Positions 23,949-30,011 of a DNA stretch of 34,111 bases are shown piece by piece. This DNA comes from Candidatus Microgenomates bacterium (lineage in GTDB: Bacteria > Patescibacteria > Microgenomatia > JADHYG01). Positions within the stretch are counted from its first letter, which is position 1, and each line of letters opens with the position of its first letter. Both the position numbers and the translations under genes were made by a program. The notes beneath the pieces were generated by a model. That model searched no databases and was not told the origin of the DNA. It saw nothing but the letters and a program-made list of their open reading frames with translations. Where the stretch lies: positions 1-34,111 of the forward strand of contig JADHYG010000004.1 of assembly GCA_016782545.1 (NCBI GenBank). The letters run 5' to 3'.

Positions 23949-24027
23949 TAATGGCCGCTCTGGTGTAGCCAAATCCGTTAGGACTTGTCCAAAGCGGCCA
24001 TTAAAAATCCTAACGGCAATTTGGCTA
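23949..24027. other. Interleaved two-stem element with tRNA-acceptor-like core
   Basis: Stem a: TAATGGCCGCT (23949-23959) with AGCGGCCATTA (23993-24003), 11 bp. Stem b: TAGCCAAATCCGTTAGGA (23966-23983) with 24008-24027, 18 bp plus a 2-nt bulge. The order a-b-a'-b' is that of a pseudoknot or of two mutually exclusive hairpins. Positions 23953-24000 also read as a 7-bp acceptor stem plus discriminator A, with TGGTGTAG inside, like a truncated tRNA. The pairing is certain; the function is unknown. Confidence 0.7.
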
Positions 24028-24107
24028 CATTTTAAATATAACAAAAATTAACAACAAAAAGCAATGCCCAATAATTTGCCTTACTTTAATGTTTAGGGGA
24101 AATTTGG

Positions 24108-24113
24108 TAAAAT
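24108..24113 (+). promoter_or_regulatory. -10 box of cassette 2, leaderless
   Basis: TAAAAT lies seven bases before ATG 24121 without a ribosome site. If correct, the interleaved element upstream is not part of this mRNA unless transcription starts further left. Confidence 0.5.
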
Positions 24114-24120
24114 TTACATA

Positions 24121-24825
24121 ATGCCAGAAACAGAAATTGACAGAATATATAGACCACAGAGAGTTAATCCAGAGACTCATCGTGGTGGTTGTGCTGCAAA
24201 TTGCGGATACATGGCTCTTAGAATTTTAGGGGCGCCGGTAGAAAGTTTTGAGGATTATATTCAAAAAATAAAAGAAGTGGGTGGTAGCGTTGTTGACGAG
24301 ACAGCAGAAACCTTAACATTTGGCTCAATTGCTACCTTAGCCACCAATCTGGGCTTTTCTACAAAGCTAATTTTAGGCGGCTCCTCTGAATATTACGAAG
24401 ACAGATTGGCTAGAGATGATATAAATAATATGGAAAGAACCTATATAAATGAAGTCAAAAATTATGCTCAAAACTACCCAACGAACGTAGTTTATGAGAA
24501 AAGACTTAATTCTGTGGATGTTGAAGAGGCTTTAAGACAAAAAGACGCAATTCTGATCATGGGACTTTCATGGCCGGGATTATATGGCCAGTTTATTGAT
24601 GACGAAAAAGGCAATAAATTCTTTAACGATCATGCAGTAATTATTGACGAGGTGGAAATTTCAAATGGCGACAGAAAAGTACACATAATCGATCCGTATG
24701 TGGGAGATGTTCACGCAAAACGAGAAAACCCAATAGGTGAAAAGGAATACTGGCTGACTGAGGAACAATTTAGAAATGCTGAATTAGAACCAGGAGGTGC
24801 TATAATTATAAGGAAAGTTTCTTAG
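24121..24825 (+). CDS. C39/papain-like cysteine peptidase, cassette 2
   Basis: 234 residues. GGCAANCGYMALRILGAP near the N-terminus (C24 or C28), NDHAVIIDEVE (H171) and HIIDPYVGD (D191) give the Cys-His-Asp order and spacing of C39-like and related papain-fold peptidases. There is no signal peptide, membrane domain or ABC domain, so it is not a bacteriocin exporter of the usual kind. It is a free cytoplasmic domain; acyltransferase activity is an alternative use of this fold. It is the only gene between the arms of repeat C and diverges from the unrecognised cassette 1 gene. A 9-bp hairpin follows the stop. Confidence 0.68.
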   Translation: MPETEIDRIYRPQRVNPETHRGGCAANCGYMALRILGAPVESFEDYIQKIKEVGGSVVDETAETLTFGSIATLATNLGFSTKLILGGSSEYYEDRLARDDINNMERTYINEVKNYAQNYPTNVVYEKRLNSVDVEEALRQKDAILIMGLSWPGLYGQFIDDEKGNKFFNDHAVIIDEVEISNGDRKVHIIDPYVGDVHAKRENPIGEKEYWLTEEQFRNAELEPGGAIIIRKVS

Positions 24826-24828
24826 CTT

Positions 24829-24849
24829 TCTTTCGCCATTGGCGAAAGA
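24829..24849. repeat. Hairpin after the C39-like gene
   Basis: TCTTTCGCC att GGCGAAAGA, 9-bp perfect stem starting just past the stop codon. Without a T-run it is at most a weak terminator. The GGCGAA word is shared with the hairpin at 22627. Confidence 0.65.
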
Positions 24850-24882
24850 GAAAAAATCACGCGCGTAAAAGATAATTAAAAG

Positions 24883-24989
24883 CGAGGCCGAAAGGCCGAG
24901 CGCAAAGAGGGGCGGCGGCTGGACGGCCGCAGCCGCCGCCCTACCTTTGAGACTTAAAAAAGGTTCGAATTTGCGCGTAAATAGAGCAC
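24883..24989 (-). repeat. Islet inverted repeat C', right copy (107 bp)
   Basis: Mirror of 23748-23854 without a mismatch. Its outer end AGAGCAC repeats, in direct orientation, the 7-mer at the tRNA-Leu(GAG) 3' end (22498-22504), making a direct repeat at the two outer borders of the islet. Confidence 0.95.
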
Positions 24990-24992
24990 CAA

Positions 24993-25283
24993 GTGGAGAT
25001 TTCCCAGTACTGTCTTCCCCGCCCTGCGGGGTTAGAAGTACGGGATCTTGAACCTCTAAGCAAAATCAAAGATTTTGCCAGATGGTTCTACGACAAGTCC
25101 TCTCCGCGGCACAAAATGAAAAAATTATCAAATCAGCTTTTTAATGTTCTGGAAACAGCTTCAAAAACACTTCATTGGGGATTAATTAAGAACAAAACAA
25201 TTAATCTCAGTTGTGATCATGGCAAAAAGCTTTTTGAATATTATATGCCAACAGTAATGATGTTATTAATGAAGTATCTATAA
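24993..25283 (+). CDS. Doubtful small open frame right of the islet
   Basis: A GTG-started frame of 96 codons. Its first 20 codons run through the GC-rich hairpin, which argues against coding there. The later part (KIKDFARWFYDKSSPRHKMKKLSNQLFNVL, broken here into pieces DFARWFYDKSS and KLSNQLFNVLE) has plausible amphipathic helices and normal composition. An internal ATG at 25116 could start a 55-residue peptide. No family is recognised. It may be a gene remnant cut by the islet. Confidence 0.25.
   Translation: MEISQYCLPRPAGLEVRDLEPLSKIKDFARWFYDKSSPRHKMKKLSNQLFNVLETASKTLHWGLIKNKTINLSCDHGKKLFEYYMPTVMMLLMKYL
25003..25044. other. Branched hairpin just outside the islet
   Basis: CCC and GTACT pair with AGTACGGG around a one-base bulge. 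TCT/AGA follows, then CCCCGC cct GCGGGG at the tip, about 17 pairs in 42 nt. A second hairpin, GCAAAATC aaa GATTTTGC, lies at 25060-25078. They may be the remains of a mobile-element end or a structured RNA. The rest of the 24990-25315 stretch holds only the doubtful reading frame listed next. Confidence 0.5.
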
Positions 25284-25292
25284 AATTTATGG

Positions 25293-25298
25293 TATGAT
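25293..25298 (+). promoter_or_regulatory. -10 box of the nuclease gene
   Basis: TATGAT 17 nt before ATG 25316. Transcription would start about 10 nt upstream of the ATG, giving a very short leader. Confidence 0.45.
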
Positions 25299-25315
25299 AT
25301 TTAGAAACGACAACC

Positions 25316-26008
25316 ATGAAGAAAAAGAAAAACAAATTGATAAAATGGTTGGGCCCGCTGATACTTCTTGCTTCGTTAATCGTAAACTTTTTCTTGGCCG
25401 GTAAAATTGTTTCTCCTCATAAGACTGAACCCAAGGGAGATCTGGTGATTGAAGTTTTAGATGGTGACACCTTTGTTTTACCCGGCAAGCAAAGAGTTCG
25501 TTTAAAAAGAGTGGAAGCGCCGGAACTTGAAAATTGCGGCGGCTCTGAAGCCAAAAAAAGATTAGAAGAACTTGTTTTAGGTAAAGAAGTTATTCTAAAA
25601 AACATTATTGTTGATCAGTTTAGAAGAATCGTTGCCTTAGTTTATGTTGATCATCTTTTAATCAATGAGGTGATGTTGAAAGAGGGTCAGCTGATGTATT
25701 TAGGCGGTGTCACTGAAGAAGAAAAAAATTTAAGGCAAGCCGCTGAATATGCTCGGGAAAGAAAACTGGGCGTTTATAGTGAGAAATGTTCACCGACCAA
25801 GCCTCCAAATGAAAAATGTCTAATTAAAGGCAATGTGGGTCAGGATAGCGGTGGAAAGATTTACCATTTTCCCGGCTGCAGTGCTTATAACAAAGTAGAA
25901 GTTCAAAGAAGCTGGGGCGATCAGTGGTTTTGCTCGGAAGAAGAAGCCCAAAAAGCCGGTTTTACAAAGTCAAAAAATTGTTACGGTAAAAAATATTCTC
26001 CTCTATAA
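25316..26008 (+). CDS. Membrane-anchored thermonuclease (SNase) family protein
   Basis: 230 residues. A basic N-terminus and one membrane helix (about 11-30) export or anchor it. The SNase domain (about 42-145) keeps D51 (in DGDT), R62, E70 and R104, equivalent to staphylococcal nuclease D21, R35, E43 and R87. The usual D40-T41 pair is replaced by E67-A68 (RVEAPE), which may alter Ca2+ binding. A C-terminal segment IYHFPGCSAYNKV...WFCSEEEAQKAGF with paired Cys is the small Cys-containing module often attached to bacterial SNase proteins. A role in extracellular nucleic acid degradation or salvage is plausible for an organism depending on scavenged nucleotides, but this is inference. Confidence 0.85.
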   Translation: MKKKKNKLIKWLGPLILLASLIVNFFLAGKIVSPHKTEPKGDLVIEVLDGDTFVLPGKQRVRLKRVEAPELENCGGSEAKKRLEELVLGKEVILKNIIVDQFRRIVALVYVDHLLINEVMLKEGQLMYLGGVTEEEKNLRQAAEYARERKLGVYSEKCSPTKPPNEKCLIKGNVGQDSGGKIYHFPGCSAYNKVEVQRSWGDQWFCSEEEAQKAGFTKSKNCYGKKYSPL

Positions 26009-26114
26009 TAACTAAAGGCATCAGGTGCCTTACACCCAGAGATACCGGTTTGGTCAGGAAATTAATGCCGCCTGCGGCCAGCTGGCTGGAAAGTAGCATT
26101 TTAACAATGATTGA

Positions 26115-26204
26115 TTATCCTGCTTTCTTTTGTTGATAAAACAGAGTTTCAATATGCTGTAGATCTCCTTTTTGCTTAATTTGGTCAATAGTAGCCTTTT
26201 TCAT
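26115..26204 (-). CDS. Small open frame overlapping the ridA stop
   Basis: A 29-codon frame beginning MKKATIDQIKQKGDLQHIET, with its ATG in a 4-base ATGA overlap with the ridA stop. This arrangement suggests translational coupling. After its TAA the same frame stays open for about 36 more codons, so it could be the start of a decayed longer gene. No family is recognised. Confidence 0.4.
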   Translation of the reverse strand: MKKATIDQIKQKGDLQHIETLFYQQKKAG

Positions 26205-26575
26205 TTCTTTGCAATCATGCTTATTTCAATTTTCGCTCCTAGAGGAAGTTCTTTGACACAAACTGTTTCTCTTGCCGGATATGGCTCAATCATATAACTG
26301 CCATAAACTTCATTTATTTTTCCATAAATTGTCATCTCTGTAACATAAATTGTCGTTTTAACAACATCTTTAAAAGAAACGCCGGCTTTTTCAAGGACTG
26401 CTTTCAAGTTTTTCATTATTTGGTGTGTTTGTTCCTCAATTGTTCCTTCAAGTAATTTTCCTTCGGTGGTTAGATAGATTTGACCGGAAGTAAAAACAAA
26501 ATTCTCCTCAATAACCGCCTGGGAAAATGGGCCTGTTGCTTTTGGTGCCTTGCTTGTTTCAATTTTTATTTTCAT
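26201..26575 (-). CDS. ridA: RidA family reactive-intermediate deaminase
   Basis: 124 residues, normal for RidA/YER057c/UK114. KAPKATGPFSQAVIEENFVFTSGQ at the N-terminus, and PARETVCVKELPLGAKIEI carrying the substrate-binding Arg and a downstream Glu, are diagnostic. The trimeric enzyme hydrolyses 2-aminoacrylate and related enamines/imines made by PLP enzymes. Its promoter region is nearly the same as that of the adh-like gene at 33094 (see the repeat entries), and the -10 box lies seven bases before the ATG. Confidence 0.92.
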   Translation of the reverse strand: MKIKIETSKAPKATGPFSQAVIEENFVFTSGQIYLTTEGKLLEGTIEEQTHQIMKNLKAVLEKAGVSFKDVVKTTIYVTEMTIYGKINEVYGSYMIEPYPARETVCVKELPLGAKIEISMIAKK

Positions 26576-26710
26576 AACTCCAATTCTACCAAAAAATCAC
26601 TATTGGTGGAAATCTACTAACTCTCAAATTCTCACAACCACCAAATTTTTCGCTTAAGCGTAAAATTTGGTAATTCTAAATAGGCTTAAAAACTGAGAAA
26701 ATTAAAAGAA
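26576..26710. repeat. Duplicated promoter-flank module, copy 1 (ridA)
   Basis: On the minus strand it reads GATTTTTTGGTAGAATTGGAGT before the ridA ATG, with TAGAAT (26588-26583) as the -10 box. Further out is the palindrome CCAAATTTT...CGCTTAAGCG...AAAATTTGG (26641-26670) and the word TTCTAAATAGGCTTAAAAAC. Both parts recur at 33095-33233, and the outer part also at 31172-31243. Confidence 0.8.
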
Positions 26711-26712
26711 AA

Positions 26713-27033
26713 TTAGGACTTTTTGGCTCGCTTCTTTTCAATTTGCTCAATCATTCCTCTAAATTTTTTCAACTTTGAAGCGCAGAAAAATTCTTTGCAG
26801 ACTTTGGGTCTAATTTTATGAATAGAGCATTTGTTTTTCTTAAGATAAATGCAATTACCGTCTTTTTTTTGTTTGAGAATGTTTGCTCCGCACGCGGCTG
26901 CCTTGTGAAAATCATTAATCAAGCCAAATTCTCCAAGCTGGGTTTTGTATTTGCCTGACAGGTATTCTTCTTCATCTAAATTCACTAAAAATAAATAACA
27001 GCAAAGGCCGCACTGAGAACATTTGTTTATCAT
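26713..27033 (-). CDS. YkgJ-type cysteine-cluster protein
   Basis: 106 residues with CSQCGLCC near the N-terminus, then C48, CIYLKKNKCSIHKIRPKVCKEFFC. This is the CxxCxxCC plus CxxH/RPxxC pattern of the YkgJ family (PF03692), proposed to bind zinc or an Fe-S cluster. The biochemical role is not established. It is short, with little beyond the cluster domain. It ends at the outer edge of the promoter-flank repeat of ridA. Confidence 0.85.
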   Translation of the reverse strand: MINKCSQCGLCCYLFLVNLDEEEYLSGKYKTQLGEFGLINDFHKAAACGANILKQKKDGNCIYLKKNKCSIHKIRPKVCKEFFCASKLKKFRGMIEQIEKKRAKKS

Positions 27034-27095
27034 AGAGAACTTATTTATTAAAAAATCACCATTAAAAAAGACCGTTAATAAGGCCTAAAAAACAT

Positions 27096-27123
27096 TTGAC
27101 AAATAGTATGATTTTGATAGAAT
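27096..27123 (+). promoter_or_regulatory. Consensus promoter of the small RNA candidate
   Basis: TTGACA (27096-27101), a 16-bp spacer, TAGAAT (27118-27123). This is the closest match to a full sigma-70 promoter on the plus strand here, yet it drives no annotated gene. Confidence 0.7.
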
Positions 27124-27129
27124 ATAGTT

Positions 27130-27190
27130 ATCATCAGGGAGAAAACGAACCTATGACTACGTGTTATAGAGTGACGCCTCCCATTTTTTA
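27130..27190 (+). ncRNA. Candidate small structured RNA converging on hicA
   Basis: From the predicted start near 27130 the transcript folds as an outer stem GGGAG (27137-27141) / CTCCC (27178-27182) enclosing a 7-bp stem CTATGAC (27151-27157) / GTTATAG (27163-27169, one G-U) with loop TACGT, then ATTTTTT as terminator tail. That gives a compact RNA of about 60 nt. It ends 25 bases before the hicA stop on the opposite strand, so read-through would be antisense to hicBA. The alternative is a 26-codon Cys-containing peptide (27153-27233, start MTTCYRVTPP) with a GGGAG ribosome site. Confidence 0.5.
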
Positions 27191-27215
27191 TGACTTCAAT
27201 TGTAACTGCTTTTTT

Positions 27216-27449
27216 TTATTTCTTCTTCTTTAAGAGTTTTAAAAATTCTTCAATAGTAATATCAACTTGTTTCAAAATGGCTCTTAAAGTACCGACCCTA
27301 ACTGGCCGTCTGTGATTTGGTATTACTGTTCGTCTTCCATCGAGGTGTTTATAAACTACATGACTTCCTTTTCCTGATCTGGAAATAAATCCTAATTTAG
27401 TAAGTGCCTTTTCAATTTCGCGCGGTTTAATTTGAGGCAGTTTAGTCAT
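27216..27449 (-). CDS. hicA: HicA-type mRNA interferase toxin
   Basis: 77 residues. LPQIKPREIEKALTKLGF followed by GKGSHVVYKHLDGRRTVIPNH is the dsRBD-like HicA fold with the catalytic His in GSHVVY; RVGTLRAILKQVDITIEEF is the usual C-terminal helix. HicA cleaves mRNA independently of the ribosome in the known examples. It lies 9 nt after hicB on the same strand. Confidence 0.92.
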   Translation of the reverse strand: MTKLPQIKPREIEKALTKLGFISRSGKGSHVVYKHLDGRRTVIPNHRRPVRVGTLRAILKQVDITIEEFLKLLKKKK

Positions 27450-27458
27450 TTTAACAAT

Positions 27459-27731
27459 TTAAGCAAAGCGTAAAGAAAGTGGAGCGGCAATTTGAGTTGT
27501 CGTCACCATATCTTGTTGAGGTTGATCGACCGGAACAACTTGTTTGTCTTCAACTAAACTATCTACATAAGCCTGAATTGCTCCTTTTACATTTTTTAGT
27601 GCTTCTTCAATAGTGTCACCATCATCAGCTACTCCTAAAGTGGGACAAAAAGCAGTATAACCGGTTTTTCCTGTTCCTGTCTGGGCGTCTGGAGTAATAA
27701 TAATGCGATAATTTAAAACCTTCATTTTCAT
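27459..27731 (-). CDS. hicB: HicB-type antitoxin
   Basis: 90 residues from ATG 27731. NYRIIITPDAQTGTGKTGYTAFCPTLGVADDGDTIEEALKN (in parts: GYTAFCPTLG, DGDTIEEALKNVKGAI) is the partial RNase H-like fold of HicB. The short C-terminal region has no clear DNA-binding domain, so autoregulation may need another factor. The -10 box TATACT (27745-27740), with TTGCTT 17 bp before it, ends eight bases from the ATG. It precedes hicA, the less common but well-known order. Confidence 0.88.
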   Translation of the reverse strand: MKMKVLNYRIIITPDAQTGTGKTGYTAFCPTLGVADDGDTIEEALKNVKGAIQAYVDSLVEDKQVVPVDQPQQDMVTTTQIAAPLSLRFA

Positions 27732-27831
27732 ATGAACCAAGTATACTAAAAATCAATAAATAAAGCAAAATTTAGACGAACAACTGAAATAGATTGATTT
27801 TTTCGTATTCCGACTCTAGCAAAAAATCACT

Positions 27832-28080
27832 TTAACCACTTACCAAGGCTTCTTTTTTAATTTTCGTCCATTTTTTAATCTCAACTTCTCTTTGCATGGC
27901 TCTTTTCAAATCTGGGAATTTTTCAAAGTAAACTAGTTTGACGGGTCGTCTTGATCTTGTGTATTTAGATGCTCTGGAAGAACTGGAATTATGTTCTTTG
28001 ACTCGCTTGTCTAAATTATTTGTCACCCCACAATACAATGAGTTATCCGAACAACGAAGAATGTAGAAAAAATAAGACAT
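27832..28080 (-). CDS. GIY-YIG endonuclease-like protein
   Basis: 82 residues consisting only of the GIY-YIG domain. YFFYILRCSDNSLYCGVTNNLDKRVKEHN has the divergent FYI...YCG pair, the following Arg (R26) and a His, and AMQREVEIKKW holds the metal-binding Glu. Stand-alone proteins of this UvrC-N type are common in bacteria and candidate phyla; their target is unknown. A TATTAT box seven bases before the ATG suggests a leaderless mRNA. Confidence 0.85.
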   Translation of the reverse strand: MSYFFYILRCSDNSLYCGVTNNLDKRVKEHNSSSSRASKYTRSRRPVKLVYFEKFPDLKRAMQREVEIKKWTKIKKEALVSG

Positions 28081-28124
28081 TTGAATAATAATACTGGGTG
28101 ATTGTTTTTAAAGCAAATTTAAGG

Positions 28125-28187
28125 TAAAATAGAAAGGATTGAAATGCTTGGAAGCAGGCATTTTTTTTGTTAAAGGAATTAATTTTT
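28125..28187 (+). promoter_or_regulatory. typA promoter and leader with terminator-like hairpin
   Basis: TAAAAT (28125-28130) would start transcription near 28137. The leader then forms AAATGC (28142-28147) / GCATTT (28158-28163) followed by a run of T, an attenuator-like signal, or alternatively TGCTT/AAGCA within it. AAAGGA (28171-28177 region) is the ribosome site for ATG 28188. Confidence 0.5.
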
Positions 28188-29999
28188 ATGGAAATTCGCA
28201 ATGTGGCCATTATTGCTCATGTCAACCATGGTAAAACCACTTTAGTGGATGCTTTGTTACGGCAATCAGCCACCCATCTTAAAAAAGAGATGACTAATAC
28301 TATTTGTATTATGGATAGTAATGAATTGGAACGAGAAAGGGGAATAACAATTTTTTCCAAAAATGCTTCAATTATGTGGCGAGGCACTAAAATAAATATT
28401 ATTGATACTCCAGGACACGCTGATTTCGGCGGAGAAGTGGAGCGGGTCTTGAAGATGGCTGACGGTTCGCTTTTACTAATTGATGCTCAGGATGGTCCCA
28501 TGCCCCAAACCAAATTTGTTCTAAAAAAAGCCTTGGCGTTAAACCACCGCATTATTGTTGTCATTAATAAAATTGACCAGCCTAATGTTGATATTAGCAA
28601 GGCTTTAAACAAAACTTTTGATTTATTTATTGACTTGGGAGCCAATGATAAAACAGCTGAATTTCCGATTGTTTATGCTTCGGCAAAATTGGGCAAAGCC
28701 GGATTAGAGCCGGATCTTGCCAAAATGAACGACATTACCACGTTATTTGAGGAAATTATTAAGTATGTGCCGCCGCCCCAGGCTGATTTAACCAAACCAC
28801 TGCAAATGCTGGTGACTTCGATCAGTCGAGATAATTTTAAAGGCCGGGTTGCCCGAGGAAGAATTTATAATGGTAATCTAAAAGCCAATCAGGAAGTAAT
28901 CCATATTAACCGCACAGGAGTAATGAAAAAATACCGCTTAACTTCTTTGGTTACTTTTCAGGGTTTAGAACAAATCGAAGTTTCTCAAGCTCAAGCCGGA
29001 GAAATTGTCGCCATCGCCGGTATTCCTGAGATCACGATCGGCGAGACTATTGCCGATATAATAAAGCCCAAAGCTTTGCCTATTTTACAAATTGAGGAAC
29101 CAACCGTCAAAATGACCTTTGAGGTTAATTCATCACCTTTTGCCGGTCAAGAAGGTATTTATACCACTTCAAGACAAATTAGAGAAAGATTGTACAAAGA
29201 ACTGGACAATGACGTTGCTCTGCGGGTCGAAGATGCTCCAGACAATGGCTGGATTGTCTCGGGACGAGGAGAACTACACCTGGCTATTTTTATTGAAAGA
29301 TTGCGTCGTGAAGGTTTTGCTTTTCAAGTTTCCCAGCCACAAGTAATTGTGAAAAATATCAATGGCCAAAAAATGATCCCTTATGATGAAGTTTTTATTG
29401 AAGTGCCGGAAAAAGATTCTGGGGTAGTTATTCAAAAATTAAATAGCAGATTTGCTGAAATGAGAAAAATGCAGACGACCAACGCGATTGTCCACTTAGA
29501 ATTTATTATTCCGACCCAAGGCCTTTTTGGCTACAGAACAAAATTTATGACCGATACCCATGGCTTAGGAATTATGAACACCGTGTTTTATAAATACATG
29601 CCTCAAAAGGGCATTTGGAAAGAAAGGGGGCACGGTTCTTTGGTCGCCTATAAAACAGGAATTACCAGAACATATGGCTTAACTAATGTTCAAGATAGAG
29701 GAGAATTATTTATCGGCTCAAACACCCAAGTTTATAAAGGTCAAGTTGTTGGTCAAAATTCTCGGCCGGGCGATATGTGCGTCAATGTTTGTAAAGAAAA
29801 ACAATTATCCAATATGCGTTCTAAGGGCGAAGGTGTGACCAGGCATTTAAATACACCAAAAACAATGGATTTAGATGCGGCTTTAGAATATATTGATAAA
29901 ACAGAATTTGTTGACGTCACTCCTAAAGCAGTCAGACTCCGAAAAATAATTTTAGATTTAACCCTGGCTAGACGTCAAGCCAAGGGACTAACATTCTAA
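28188..29999 (+). CDS. typA: Translational GTPase TypA/BipA
   Basis: 603 residues. GTPase motifs: G1 [10 protein letters not shown]2 RERGITI, G3 [17 protein letters not shown]4 NKID, G5 SAK. EF-G-like domains follow, then the BipA-specific C-terminal domain with RSKGEG and the ending [22 protein letters not shown]. It acts on the ribosome, aiding 50S assembly and stress adaptation in other bacteria. The P-loop has N13 where the translational GTPases nearly always carry Asp (AHVDHGKTT). The start at 28188 has a proper ribosome site; an upstream in-frame start would lie in the terminator-like hairpin. Confidence 0.95.
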   Translation: MEIRNVAIIAHVNHGKTTLVDALLRQSATHLKKEMTNTICIMDSNELERERGITIFSKNASIMWRGTKINIIDTPGHADFGGEVERVLKMADGSLLLIDAQDGPMPQTKFVLKKALALNHRIIVVINKIDQPNVDISKALNKTFDLFIDLGANDKTAEFPIVYASAKLGKAGLEPDLAKMNDITTLFEEIIKYVPPPQADLTKPLQMLVTSISRDNFKGRVARGRIYNGNLKANQEVIHINRTGVMKKYRLTSLVTFQGLEQIEVSQAQAGEIVAIAGIPEITIGETIADIIKPKALPILQIEEPTVKMTFEVNSSPFAGQEGIYTTSRQIRERLYKELDNDVALRVEDAPDNGWIVSGRGELHLAIFIERLRREGFAFQVSQPQVIVKNINGQKMIPYDEVFIEVPEKDSGVVIQKLNSRFAEMRKMQTTNAIVHLEFIIPTQGLFGYRTKFMTDTHGLGIMNTVFYKYMPQKGIWKERGHGSLVAYKTGITRTYGLTNVQDRGELFIGSNTQVYKGQVVGQNSRPGDMCVNVCKEKQLSNMRSKGEGVTRHLNTPKTMDLDAALEYIDKTEFVDVTPKAVRLRKIILDLTLARRQAKGLTF

Positions 30000-30011
30000 G
30001 GTCACAATCGA

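Larger units (their letters stand above)
23374..24120. other. Non-coding core between the two islet genes
   Basis: No gene seen over about 750 bp. It holds the upstream region of cassette 1 with an operator-like inverted repeat (23420-23484), arm A' (23659-23754), arm C (23748-23854), a 24-bp inverted pair around the A'/C junction (23615-23638 with 23911-23934), a 19-bp word (23862-23880) that is the reverse complement of 22608-22626, an interleaved two-stem element (23949-24027), and the -10 box of cassette 2 (24108-24113). Confidence 0.8.

Noticed and set aside
23966..24027. Integron attC-like site, because of GTTAGG and CCTAAC words
   Set aside because: In attC the RYYYAAC and GTTRRRY boxes are at the base of the hairpin; here they are at its inner end, and the flanking bases do not match the consensus.
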